NCBI GenBank assembly: GCA_030374765.1
Contig: JARGXX010000001.1
Coordinates: forward strand, 1,364,001-1,428,000
Reading direction: 5' to 3'
Length of the DNA stretch: 64,000 bases
Source: Agarophyton chilense
Taxonomy: Eukaryota > Rhodophyta > Florideophyceae > Gracilariales > Gracilariaceae
Shown here piece after piece: positions 51,206 to 63,600 of this stretch; within the stretch, counting starts at the first letter, position 1; the number at the start of each line of letters is the position of its first letter. The notes under the pieces were generated by a model, which worked only from the letters and a program-made list of their open reading frames with translations, did not search any database and was not told the origin of the DNA. A program made the position numbers and the translations under genes.

Positions 51206-52203
51206 TACTACCTTTCCCAAAAGGGTAACCTTATTGGTCTCTCAGGATCATATGTGGATGATCTACTCCGCTCTGGTGATAGTGAGTTTCGCGCTATTTG
51301 CGACCGCACACGGGAGAAGATTGAGGCTAGGGCGGATTCTATTCCTCCCTGTACCTTCACGGGATTCCAGATAGAACCAACCGCATTGGTGAGTACTGCG
51401 TAACGCAGCACAGTTACGTCAAGAAGCTTTCGAACTTGGGAAAAGACGCTACCTTTCAGGACTTTGCCTCAATTCCGATGAAGCTCGCATGGCTCGCGCA
51501 CTCGCGTATTGATATACTATATCACGTTTCGCAGTTCACGCAAGTCACCAGAGACCGATTTGAACAAGACCGCAAGGGTATTATCAAAAGTGCTAATGAG
51601 ACCATCGACAACGCTAAATCTCATGACATCTTGGTACATTTCCGGAAGCTTGAACGTGATTCGCTTCACCTACTTGGGGTATCGGATGCATCATTCGCTA
51701 GGAACGCGGATCTGACCTCTCAGCTTGGTTATATCGTGTTCTTGTCGGACCGTTTCCGTAGAGTCATACCAATCGCGATCAAATCCTATAAGGAACGAAG
51801 AGTTACTCGCTCCTCGTTTGCAGCTGAACTCATCTTTTTTGCAGATATGTACGATGCCGCTTTTACGCTGTCGACCGAATGCGGACTCCTACTTGGCAGC
51901 TCACCGCTTCCGGTTTTTCTACTCACTGATTCAAAGTCGCTGTTTGATATTATTCACAACGGTTCTCGCACTTCCGAAAAATGGTTGATGATACACATCG
52001 CTCGTGAAGGATACCACTCTGGTCATATATCGGACATTGGCTTTATCCGAAGTGGACAGAATCTTGCAGACCACTTGACAAAGTCAACTAATGTCGCACC
52101 GCTTCGAGAAGTTTTAAGAACTGGTATTTGGAAAATAGTACCTGAGCAATACATCATTCGCTCAAATCCGAGCGAACTTCATCGACCTACTGAGGAAAAG
52201 TAA
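51206..52203 (+). pseudogene. Copia reverse transcriptase (catalytic part) and RNase H
   Basis: GNLIGLSGSYVDDLL carries the RT catalytic Asp pair. This piece stops at 51403. The RNase H region then runs from 51436 to 52203 (ASIPMKLAWLAHSRIDI, LLGVSDASFARN, SSFAAELIFF, LLTDSKSLFD, DHLTKSTN) in the usual Ty1/copia order. The N-terminal half of RT lies left of the 50495-51205 insertion. Confidence 0.85.
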
Positions 52204-52570
52204 CAACCACATGGTATAGGCAGCAGACTGTTGCTATCAAATGTCCGGATACATGTGCAAAACTTCACCTTTAAGGTCGCTTCCAAAAAGAGAACGGAGG
52301 CGTGGGACGCATTGTTGGGAAAGCCCCTCTTATCTGGCCCAGCCAGATCCCTCAATTCTGCGGTACCCGTGTAAGGGCACCATAGCAAAGCACGTCCGCA
52401 CCCCTCACGTCAATCGACGCAGGTCAGTTCGCGACCGCCGTGGTTGACCGACCGGTATTTATACCGATCTGGTACTGTACGCTCCTTTAGGGACCTGGGT
52501 TCAAACCTTGGCAGATATTTTATTTTTCAAATTGGATGCCCAATCGTGCCTCTTCCGCAAGTGGAGGGAG
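52204..52570. other. Copia 3' untranslated region and polypurine tract
   Basis: No coding content. It ends with the purine run gtggagggag next to the right LTR. Confidence 0.6.
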
Positions 52571-53774
52571 TGTGCATGTCAGGCTGACAGTGGTACTTGC
52601 GGCAAAGCCCCGCTTGGGCCGTACTTGTGGACCACATTGGTAGTTCTAGTTTTACTTAAGCTCACAGCGAGCTCGCTAGAGATCTGACCTATGTGGTAGA
52701 ACAAGAAACAAGGAATAAAGAAGATAAGAAGTTAAGGTAACACGATTGTTCGTGCCCTGAAGAGCAACGTCCTCCAGGGAGGTTTTTGGGGACTTAAGTT
52801 TTTTCCGGAGCCTCCGGCGTGCAACCTCGTTATGAGTAGGAGTAATCCGTTTCCACGGCGATGGCCGGAACGCCGGTGATGCACCGGCGGGACCGGGTGC
52901 CATACGCGTGGCCGCAGCGCCCGCGCGACACGTGGCCGCCAGATTGGCCCCTTTGTTAGACGGACATTTACCTATTTAGGATAGACCTTATTTATTCTAT
53001 TCTACGGTGACTACAGTACTTAGGCTGCCGGCCTCGTGGCCGCCTGTCCAGTAAAGTCTCCCCAACAAGGGTGATCTTGGTCTTCCAGATCTTGGCTCTG
53101 GGTCGAACCGCCTGCGCGGATATACAACTCCTTACGGAGGGATTTCCCGTGGTGCACGGCTTCCCAACCCCCTTGGACGTTCAAGCAGCTTTCGTGTGTT
53201 GGGTATCTATTCTCACTTTCGTGGTTCCGCCCGTGTATACGGTTCGCTACACCCGGCAGTGCCGGCTATTCCCGAGTCCCCTCTTGCGACTCGTGGTCAA
53301 CCTCGCCCTCTTGCCTCCGTTCCCATTTTCCTTCCCTTTTCCTCCCCTTCATTGGGCAATTCCCGCTCTTGCGGCTCGCACTGACACCTGTCGTGCTCGC
53401 CACTCTCGTGGGTTTTGCCTCCTCAGAGGATACGCAAGCACCGCTTCGGCGGATATTCTCGGCTTCTTTTAGCCTCCCTGCGCCCGTCGCGACGGTTCGG
53501 CTCCGGCTTACACCCGGCATTGCGCGCCGATCCCTGGGAGGGCTCTATCGCGCCGGTTACCTCGTGAGAGGAAGATCCGGACGTCTTCGTAGGTTTTCCC
53601 GTTGGGGGCATTGTCCTACATGCCCCGCTGCGTACAGAGGCTGTTGTCAGCTCTGGTCTTCTACGTCCTTGTTCTTAATATCTACCATACGACCTTCCAG
53701 GTTTACTTATACCGTACCGAACCGCGCCTCCCGCCGTGCCAACGCAGAAGGACCTGCCAGCGAAGAGATCGTCA
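52571..53774 (+). repeat. Copia 3' LTR, split by a solo LTR
   Basis: Two pieces (52571-52757 and 53626-53774) add up to 336 bases, exactly the length of the left LTR, and are followed by AAGAC. Confidence 0.92.
52758..53620 (+). mobile_element. Solo LTR nested in the copia 3' LTR
   Basis: An 863-base segment beginning TGAAGAGC and ending CCTACA, flanked by TGCCC on both sides (52753-52757 and 53621-53625). The undisrupted left copia LTR has a single TGCCC at the matching point. TG...CA ends with a 5-base duplication and no coding region identify a solo LTR left by LTR-LTR recombination. The orientation given is nominal. Confidence 0.85.
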
Positions 53775-53779
53775 AAGAC

Positions 53780-56029
53780 TGGTCATGTTCGTGGTGATCA
53801 CGACTCTGAAATATCTTTCAGTGCCCAATGAAATCATAATTTTTCGTTAGTAAAGCTTATACTGAGCAACTTCAAATTTCAACATGTTAAATTGCATTCC
53901 GAAAATCGTTCTATTTCTCTCCTACATTGTCGAGTCTCCGATAGCTCATTCCTCACGAAAAAGAGAGAGTAAACACCCGGATTCAATATCTACAGACCCG
54001 CGATTGGCCTCCAGAAATAGTGCAGAATCTTTTGTACTCCATTTAAACATTGTGATCTCCAATCCACGTACCGCTACTGGGTCGCTCTTGAAATTCCAAA
54101 TCGCAAATTGAGTGCACTCAAATTCAGCGATTCAAACCATTTGAGTATACTCAATTTGCGCAAAAAAGTCATGGCTTGACCCCGTCAGAGCAGTGAAAGG
54201 AAGCCCACAAATATCGAATATGGCGCCAAATCAACCACCGAAACAAAATTCTCACCAAACAAGTTGACGTCCCGTCAAACAGCCGAGGAAAAGCCGAGTT
54301 GGCTATATGAGCGATCAGAACGCTCTCTTTCACAGCAAACATACCCTGGCTTCACTGCCACACACTCACCCGTCGCACCACTCTACCACTTTACCCCACT
54401 CTACCTCCACTCCACCATCCCTGCGTTAACACCAAAAACTTTTTCACCGCTGTCGTATAGTGGCAGAAGGTTTGACCTTTGAGGTTTTCGATATACTACA
54501 CTGACTTTGTAGGTGATGGATGCGAGGGATCATCGGCAACGCAGCTCCGGGCGAGCTACCATCTAGGTGTTGTCAGCCACGTGTAGTGTTGACATGTACC
54601 TTCTGGTTGAGTGATTGCTAGTAATTGTAATTGTATTTATTGTAGTACAGTAGTGGAGTGGCCACCTGGCACTGTAGCCAGTGCTGGCCAGGTCTCTGAC
54701 ACTAGGTCAGAGACTGTATCTTGCTGGCACCTCCCGGATGATCTGGAGAGTGCAGTCCACTGTATAAAAGGAACTGAACCTCCTCCACCCTAGTCTGATA
54801 AAGATAGGCACCACTTGGGTCACGACTATACCTTTTGGTTCATTGTTTCTCAACTACCACACAAGCTTTCTCGCGCGTCGACGCCTACCAGCGTTCAACT
54901 ACACGGTATAGGCTAGTTGCCCTGCCGTTTGCCCCTGCGGTTTTTCACGGTGCCCTGTCACCATCGAGGTTTATTACGTCTACCTTCTAAGGTTGAGTGT
55001 CGCCACGCTCTCTACGGTTAAGCGTCACTATGCTCTCGAGACAAGACAGTGGCATACCCAAGAGGTGATTGTACGACAACCGCAACACCCCAACGTCAAT
55101 TTCATACATAATGACTGAAAATAACACGTCATTCATTGAAAACTGTGCTTTCACATCCGTGGCTAACACATGCAGAAAGATTCGCCTACTGAATCGCAGG
55201 AATAACGAGCACACAGAACTTGATATCCCAAAAAGAAAACAAAGATTCCACATTACACCTCTATTCCTATGCCAGCTGAGAACAAAATCAAGGCATTGTG
55301 TTTCAGACATTTGTTTTGGACGTCATAGACTTCTTCGTCGGTTTCTTATGAGTTCTGAAAAGTTGTATGGTGTGTATTGCTGGTAAAGGGGCTCGACGGA
55401 TAGCAGAAAGAAGGCGTAACTGCTATGGCCAATTACTTTTAATGTCAGCATAGACTGCTGTGACATAGAATGAAATAAGAACATGAAGGTGAAGTAGGAA
55501 GGGCTTTGTAGAGCTCTGCGTGGGATAAGACGATCTCTGCGACGCTTTGATTCCATGTTAAGTGGGTGACTGAAGGGAATACGACGTCAAAGCTGTCTGG
55601 TGATCATGGCATAAAAAAGTATTGTTTTGGGGTCCATTATGGCTTGATTGCACTTAAAAGAGACAAAAGAGAATACTGACATTCTGAAAGAACTGTTTGA
55701 CTCAGTTAGATACGAAAATATCAGCGACCGTTTTATTTTCGGCCTGTCTAGGTTTTCGTATTTTGTGATTTGCGCTGGGTACGCAATGTAAAATGCAGGA
55801 GCCGCCCACTAAATGCAACGAAGGTTGTGTAGGTGCTGAGAGTATATAGAAGCTTTATTCTCGGACTGGTGGATGAGGCACTTCCTTTTGTTTCTTTCCC
55901 TCCCTATCCAGCTTATAAGCCTCTTCTGTCTACTGCTCTGCGTTCTTTTGCTCTGTTTCCTACTGTCTCTACGACTAATTCTGTCTTACTGAGCGTCCAA
56001 TTGGGCACCGTTCAAATTAATACTGTTGT
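53780..56029. other. Intergenic region right of the transposon block
   Basis: No recognised gene. A TATA-like tataaaag near 54763 and a tgttg...-starting GC-rich stretch (about 54570-55040) could be another diverged LTR, but no duplication was found. A hairpin at 54102-54162 is listed separately. Confidence 0.4.
54102..54162. repeat. Inverted repeat with palindromic cores
   Basis: Arms gcaaattgagtgcactcaaa and its near-complement are separated by about 15 bases. Each arm also contains a perfect palindrome (GAGTGCACTC and GAGTATACTC), so it can form one long hairpin or two short cruciforms. Confidence 0.75.
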
Positions 56030-56705
56030 ACCATTGTCCTCTCTCGGTATTGACGACCAGGACAATGCAAATGCGATAGCAAATTATGTTGTACAATGTA
56101 GTTATAAAACGCTTTCGTTAGCCTTCCATCTTTGTCAATAAGATCGTTCGTCGGTTGCCACTGCGCGTCATGTGTATTGGAGTTTTTCAAGAGCGTGATC
56201 CACTGATACCCTCTTCCTGGCTTGCGGTGAGCAAGAATACGGTAAACCTTATAAAGATAACCATCTCATGCCTGCTGCACTAGAGAGGTTGTACTCAGAG
56301 TAGGCTGCTCAATATCCTTAGGCTGATCAAGATGTGGCTTTGTGTGGAATATATGCACTACAGAGTGCGTCCGAATGTCAGCGGGAAACTGCAAGCGAAA
56401 TAATTTCGTCCTACAATTTCCAAGATCCGAAACGGTCCTAATCTTCTTGCTGATAGTTTTGAGGTCTTTTGCAGCTTTTTATACGAGTGTTTAAACAATA
56501 TACGGGAAACCCACACTTGGTCTCCAACTTTTTAAGTGGGCTGTCGAGAATGTACACTTTCTTTTGCCATCTGGCGGGACTTTGCCAGCTGATGCGCATC
56601 ATCTGCTATTGCATTTAGGCGGTCTCGGAAATCAGATAGAGCTTCGACCGGGGTAGGTGATCGAAATAGAGCGTCTAATGGCGCTGGTCGCATTTAAACT
56701 CGGCT
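56030..56705 (-). pseudogene. Decayed Ty3/gypsy integrase C-terminus and chromodomain
   Basis: Minus-strand fragments in shifting frames read MRPAPLDALF.SPTPVEA, DRLNAIADDAHQLAKSRQMA, KVGDQVWVS, KLSARRLGPFRIL, VHIFHTKPHL and YLYKVYRILAHRKPGRGYQW, ending LIDKDGRLTKAFYNYI. That is the end of a Ty3/gypsy integrase followed by a chromodomain. Several stops and frameshifts are present and no LTRs were located. It belongs to a different, much older family copy than the element at 40633-48981. Confidence 0.8.
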
Positions 56706-59027
<2,322 letters not shown>

Positions 59028-60220
59028 AGGCTGAGGAGGATACTGTACATAGGTGTTATATATCGGATGACGTCGATGGCGCAGTAAGATACGGTGAATC
59101 TGTAAGGAAAGCGTTGAAAGCGTTTGGTACCGACGGGGTAACAATGGTGTATTAATGGTAGCCCAAGTAAAGCGTCCCAGAGCTGTTACAGCATGTCGCG
59201 CACAGTAGCAGTAAGTATAAAGCCGTTTACAGTGCCGAGACTGGCTCGCGACGAATGCGCAACCGCTCTGAATAGCGCGCCAGTGGCACGTTTGCTTACC
59301 GTGCACCACCAGCACCACCGAAACGCAACCAAACACAACGCACGCTTACAGAGCGTGTTGTGAAGCGTGAAATAAAAACACCCCTACACAGATACAGCGG
59401 CGCACTTGTAGTGCTGTGTAAGCAAAAACACGCGCACGTGTGTGGTGGCGCTCTTAGTTGCGCTGCCTGCTTGGCTGCGATGGGTGGTGTGTGCGCATCG
59501 CGTTTCGATTGGATGTGCACAGCGTGTGAAGCTGACATGTGCACTGACGACGAAGCCGTTTGGTGTGGCGTGACGTGACGTGACGTGACATGGTGCTTGT
59601 GCGCTTGCGCGCTGCCACATGAACGGCTTGAGCGCGCAGCTGCCATTGTGGCGTGCGTCTCACACGCCGCGCGACCGCCGCCAAAACAATCGGGGGCTGT
59701 CGATGATGTGTGCGAGCTGTTACTTGCCTGGTAACAGCAGATGGGGCAGGTGCAGGTGCGGGCGGCCGTTGCGCACACGATTGCTTAGAGAAGACGTTCA
59801 TAACGAGAGAAGGAGGGAAGGGCGCGACGGGGGGGCAGCCGCGTCTCGCGTTGGTTGCTTTTTTATACACAACTCGGCCTCAACGGCGATCGTACAAGTT
59901 ATATCCTTCCAGACCGCTCCAGTAGAACGCACATGAAGAAAAAAAACAATTCCTCCCACCAAACCTATTGGGCAATCCATCTTCGTCACACACACACGAC
60001 ACACCCCCACTTACTTGCCCGAAACACACAAGTAAATCCACTTTTGTCTCTCTCACACAAGCATAATCGATAAGAGTGTGTGCAAAAAGTAAAAAACACA
60101 ATATCCATCCGTCCTCTGTCCCTATCTCTCTCCCTCTCTCTCTTTCTCACTTGACAACACAACAACAGCAAACTATTTCCTACTCGGCACCCACAACACA
60201 CAAAAAGCTAACATAATACG
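59028..60220. other. Intergenic region between convergent thiC and cellulose synthase
   Basis: Both 3' ends face this stretch. It contains a gacgt repeat near 59571-59590 and CA/CT-rich DNA at 59990-60200 but no recognised gene or thiamine riboswitch. Confidence 0.5.
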
Positions 60221-62845
60221 TTAACCTCTACCTCCTACAGACATGCGCGCGCAGGGGGTGTCCGACCAGCGAGCCAACACGAACACACCAATGACGGTGA
60301 ATGCCGCGTAGATGTGTGGCAACGGCATATCCACCCCAGCGGCAACTTCGTCCTCCTTGAGCCCTTTGAGGCGTTCCTGCAGCGAAATGCCAGCCATGGG
60401 CCACATATGCACCGCAATGTACGCTCCAAACATGAGAGCACCAAACGTCTCCCACGGGCGACAACCGCCACCGTCGGTAAGGAAGCGCGCCACGCGCGCG
60501 AGCAAACCCACCAGCAACAAGCCCACAAACACAATGTTCACCCATTCCATCCAGTTTCTGCGGTTACGCTGTCCAGTGTTGGCCACCCAGCTCATCTTCT
60601 GCCCCATGAACGCGTCCCACATACCGATAACGTGGCAAACGTTGTAACTGAACCACGTCTCCTGCGACCGCAGGATGTCAATGTTGGACACATCAGTGAA
60701 CGCCGAAAAGAAGGCAATGTATCGGATGATATAGTACAGCACAAACGCAGAAGCCAAGTCAGTAAAGCTCTCCGGGTCAATCGGCGCCTCGCCAGAGAAC
60801 AAGTACCAAACGGCCACGAAGATGTACATGTACGCCGCCACACCGAGCAACGGGTACAACGTGGAATCCAGCCAAAACATGGCACGCACAAAGCCATTGT
60901 TCGGGCGACGCCCGTGACGGCGATACTCGTAGAATTCATCAATTTCGCCACGGCGACGCGCCGCAATCATATTCTTCTTGTCTTCTGCAGCTCGCTGGAA
61001 GATTTTCATGCCGTTCATGATGGCACCTTTAGCCCAGCGCTGTCTCTGCAGCATGGCCGCAGCCACCGACACAGGCGCCTCTCCCCACGCCAAGTCCTCC
61101 GCCGCGTACTTGGACGTGTATCCGCGGCGGTGTACCTCGTTGGACGTGAGCGTATCCTCCGTCACAGACCCGTACACGAATCCTCCAATCTCGGTGAGCA
61201 CCTCACGGCGCCATAACGCGTTGGTGCCCACAAAGGGCGTGAGGCCGAAGCCGTCGCGGCCACGGCAAATACCGTCATAAAAGATGGCATTGCGATGAGC
61301 CATGAAATCTTGCTTATCCACGTTATGGAAACGCTGCGGAGCCTGCACAAACGCCACGTCACGATTCACTCTCCACGAGGTGTTTTTCACACGTCCGATT
61401 TCGGGGTCATCGTCGAGCATTAACGTGTTCTCGATGGAATCGTCACGCATTTCCTCCAATAGCAGCGGCACCGTGCGCAGCAAAAAGTTCTCGGTGGGAC
61501 GCATGTCGGCGTCCAGGAACAGAATCAACTTTCCGTTAGTGCCGGAGTTGAACAGCACGTTGTTGATGTTGCCTGCCTTGTTGTGATGGTTGGCTGGCTT
61601 GACACGCGTGATGAGCGACAGGCGCGGAAGCGCGAGCGGTGCGTACTTGTCGTCGCCAAACGGACCAAAGTCGAACACGTGACACTCCTTAGCACAGTCC
61701 GGGCGCAAAACGTCCTCTTCGGCGAGCACGGTGTAATGCTCGACGAGTCCCTGATCATTCATGACTTCCTCGAGCAACGGATCGTAGCCGGCCTCCTCGG
61801 CCAGCAGTTGGTACATGTCGAGGCCAATCTGGGAGCGCTCGACGCTCTTGGCGCTGGGGAAGTAGCCGTCGTCGGCCAGGATGATGCGCAGCAGATGGCT
61901 GGGGTACTCGAGGTTGAGGGCGGCACGGATGGTGTCGCGAAGCTGCTCAGCGGGTTCCTTGTAGTGAGCAATGCACACATCGACGGTGGGCCAGTCGGCT
62001 TCCGGCAGCGGGGGCTTGAGCGAGTCAAGCGAGCGCCACTTGCGGTTGACTGGGGCCCACATGCCGAACAGACCGATGATTGCGGAAACAAAAGAGAGGA
62101 TCTCGGCGAGCAAGAAGGCGAGCCAGGCCGGGGCGGCGTCGTGGTTGCCGCCCTTGGCAGAAAGCCAGTAAAAGTAGTAGAAGGCGGCCGGAATGGTGAG
62201 GATGTAGAAGAGACGGAAAACAATCATGGAGAGGGTCTCCTGCAGGTGGAAGGGGGAGTACATGTCAAGACCTGATATCTTTGAGACGATTTTGCGCACG
62301 GGGCCAATGTTCTTCTTCTGGTTGTCCGGGTCAATGTTCTTGACGTTGACGCGTTCACCTTCCTCGGTGTGGATGGTGGGATAGTCCGGGTTATACTTTT
62401 CACGACCGTCAACTACAAACTTGAATTCAAGACGCTCCTGTGGCACTTTAACGGCGGCACGAAACTGACCTGGCTGCACACTCTCCATAGGAATCTTCTC
62501 GGTGTAGTTATCCCACGAACCGGTGAGAAAGACGTTGCGACCGCCGCCATTCCACTCGAACATGCTAAGGACGTTGGGAACCTCATCGTAGTTGGTGGGG
62601 GCCTTGGAATACATGCTGGCGCGCGTGTGACGCGAGCGGATGGAACCGCGATTGCCGGCGCTCGGGGCGGTGTCGACGGAGCGAGTGCGGCGGGAACGGG
62701 TGTCGGAACGGGTGTCGGAGAGCATGCCAGAGGAGGTGCTCGAGCCGGCGTCGCTGCGGTTGTCGGACATGATGCGCGGCTCCACGGGCTCGGAGACGTA
62801 GGGCGCGGGGAGGGCGGCGGCGAGCGCGTCGGAGTTGGAGGCCAT
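60221..62845 (-). CDS. Cellulose synthase (GT2, bacterial/red-algal type) with N-terminal CBM48
   Basis: An 874-residue integral membrane glycosyltransferase. Residues 1-90 are Ser/Arg-rich. Residues about 95-172 form a CBM48/AMPK-type glycogen-binding module (FEWNGGG..VFLTGSWDN, then EFKFVVDGREKYNPDYP). Two membrane spans (about 205-228 and 240-262) precede the GT2 domain with the processive signature: ADDG (324-327), DAD (445-447), TED (562-564) and QRQRW (600-604). C-terminal spans complete the channel. There is no PilZ domain, zinc finger or plant-specific insert. CBM48-containing CESA proteins are known from red algae. ATG 62845 was chosen over an in-frame ATG at 63280 because the 145 extra residues are Pro/Ser/Arg translations of a low-complexity leader. 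Confidence 0.95.
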   Translation of the reverse strand: MASNSDALAAALPAPYVSEPVEPRIMSDNRSDAGSSTSSGMLSDTRSDTRSRRTRSVDTAPSAGNRGSIRSRHTRASMYSKAPTNYDEVPNVLSMFEWNGGGRNVFLTGSWDNYTEKIPMESVQPGQFRAAVKVPQERLEFKFVVDGREKYNPDYPTIHTEEGERVNVKNIDPDNQKKNIGPVRKIVSKISGLDMYSPFHLQETLSMIVFRLFYILTIPAAFYYFYWLSAKGGNHDAAPAWLAFLLAEILSFVSAIIGLFGMWAPVNRKWRSLDSLKPPLPEADWPTVDVCIAHYKEPAEQLRDTIRAALNLEYPSHLLRIILADDGYFPSAKSVERSQIGLDMYQLLAEEAGYDPLLEEVMNDQGLVEHYTVLAEEDVLRPDCAKECHVFDFGPFGDDKYAPLALPRLSLITRVKPANHHNKAGNINNVLFNSGTNGKLILFLDADMRPTENFLLRTVPLLLEEMRDDSIENTLMLDDDPEIGRVKNTSWRVNRDVAFVQAPQRFHNVDKQDFMAHRNAIFYDGICRGRDGFGLTPFVGTNALWRREVLTEIGGFVYGSVTEDTLTSNEVHRRGYTSKYAAEDLAWGEAPVSVAAAMLQRQRWAKGAIMNGMKIFQRAAEDKKNMIAARRRGEIDEFYEYRRHGRRPNNGFVRAMFWLDSTLYPLLGVAAYMYIFVAVWYLFSGEAPIDPESFTDLASAFVLYYIIRYIAFFSAFTDVSNIDILRSQETWFSYNVCHVIGMWDAFMGQKMSWVANTGQRNRRNWMEWVNIVFVGLLLVGLLARVARFLTDGGGCRPWETFGALMFGAYIAVHMWPMAGISLQERLKGLKEDEVAAGVDMPLPHIYAAFTVIGVFVLARWSDTPCARMSVGGRG

Positions 62846-62851
62846 GTTGGC

Positions 62852-62869
62852 GGGGGGGGGGGGGGGGGG
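62852..62869. repeat. 18-base G run seven bases upstream of the cellulose synthase ATG
   Basis: On the coding strand it is an uninterrupted C tract in the 5' leader. Confidence 0.95.
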
Positions 62870-62921
62870 TGCGCGGATTGGGGAACGGGGCTCGCGGGGA
62901 GACGGAGCAACGGCGCGAGCA

Positions 62922-62996
62922 AGGGGACGGGGACGGGGACGGGGACGGGGACGGGGGACGGGGGACGGGGGACGAGGGACGAGGGACGAGGGACGG
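62922..62996. repeat. (GGGGAC)n-type G-quadruplex-prone array
   Basis: About twelve units of ggggac, gggggac or gagggac on the plus strand, in the leader or promoter of the minus-strand gene. Confidence 0.9.
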
Positions 62997-63360
62997 AGCG
63001 ACACGGCAAGGGAGTATGGCACACGAGTTGGGAGAGATGAAAAATGAGGGGAAAGGGAGGGGGGCTGGGCAGAAGAGCACGGAGAGAGCAGAAGGAAAGA
63101 AAGTGGGGTGGGTGGCGTGGGGTGCGATGGGTGGGTGTTGTACGTGGGGGGGGGGGGGTGTGTGGGGTGCGGGAAGGGGGAAGGGAAGGAAACGGAAATG
63201 GAGACTAGGGAATAGCGAAGGCGGGCAACGGGAGGGTAGGGATGGGGGGTGGGGGGAGAGATGCGAGTAAAAGAGCGCATCGGAGGCTGACGGCAGCGCT
63301 TTGTGGCACTTTAAACATGTGCCGCGCAGAAACAGGCCAAGTGGCTGGCGCGTGTGTGCC

Positions 63361-63395
63361 GCGTCGCGTCGCGTCGCGTCGCGTCGCGTCGCGTC
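63361..63395. repeat. (GCGTC)7 pentanucleotide repeat
   Basis: Seven perfect units. Confidence 0.95.
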
Positions 63396-63567
63396 ACGCC
63401 GCGCGCATCTTCACACACACACACTGCTGTGGCACGCGCGCGCCGCACGCGCGCGAGCGCTTACCGCGCACATACAGCGCGCGCGTCGCGGTGCTGGTGC
63501 GGGAATGCGCCCGAATTCGGCGGCTGACGGGGCGCTGACGCGCGGCGCTGACGAAAACGGCTTGCTC

Positions 63568-63569
63568 GC

Positions 63570-63599
<30 letters not shown>
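63568..63599. repeat. (GCC)n trinucleotide repeat
   Basis: About ten uninterrupted units in the distal upstream region of the cellulose synthase gene. Confidence 0.95.

Positions 63600-63600
<1 letters not shown>

Larger units (their letters stand above)
37786..53774 (+). mobile_element. Ty1/copia LTR retrotransposon, decayed and interrupted by three insertions
   Basis: Bounded by 336-base LTRs (37786-38121; the right copy is 52571-52757 plus 53626-53774) and a 5-base duplication AAGAC (37781-37785 and 53775-53779). Internal order gag, protease, integrase, reverse transcriptase, RNase H is that of Ty1/copia. A polypurine tract (gtggagggag) abuts the right LTR. The two LTRs differ at roughly 8 percent of positions by eye, and the coding region has stops and frameshifts, so the copy is old. 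Later insertions: Ty3/gypsy at 40633-48981, a 0.7 kb insert at about 50495-51205, and a solo LTR at 52758-53620. Confidence 0.93.

Noticed and set aside
52480..52520. T-arm-like ggttcaaacc suggesting a tRNA
   Set aside because: The flanking stem is mostly wobble or mismatched, and no acceptor, D or anticodon arm could be drawn; it lies in the copia tail.
54570..55040. A further solo LTR starting near tgttgtcagcc
   Set aside because: It has a TATA-like box and LTR-like look, but no matching target duplication or partner copy was found.
59028..59300. TPP riboswitch in the thiC 3' region
   Set aside because: The diagnostic CTGAGA and ACCTGA core elements are not seen in the right order or spacing, here or upstream of 57219.
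62846..63280. N-terminal extension of cellulose synthase from ATG 63280
   Set aside because: The 145 extra residues are Pro/Ser/Arg translations of simple repeats. ATG 62845 begins normal-composition protein.
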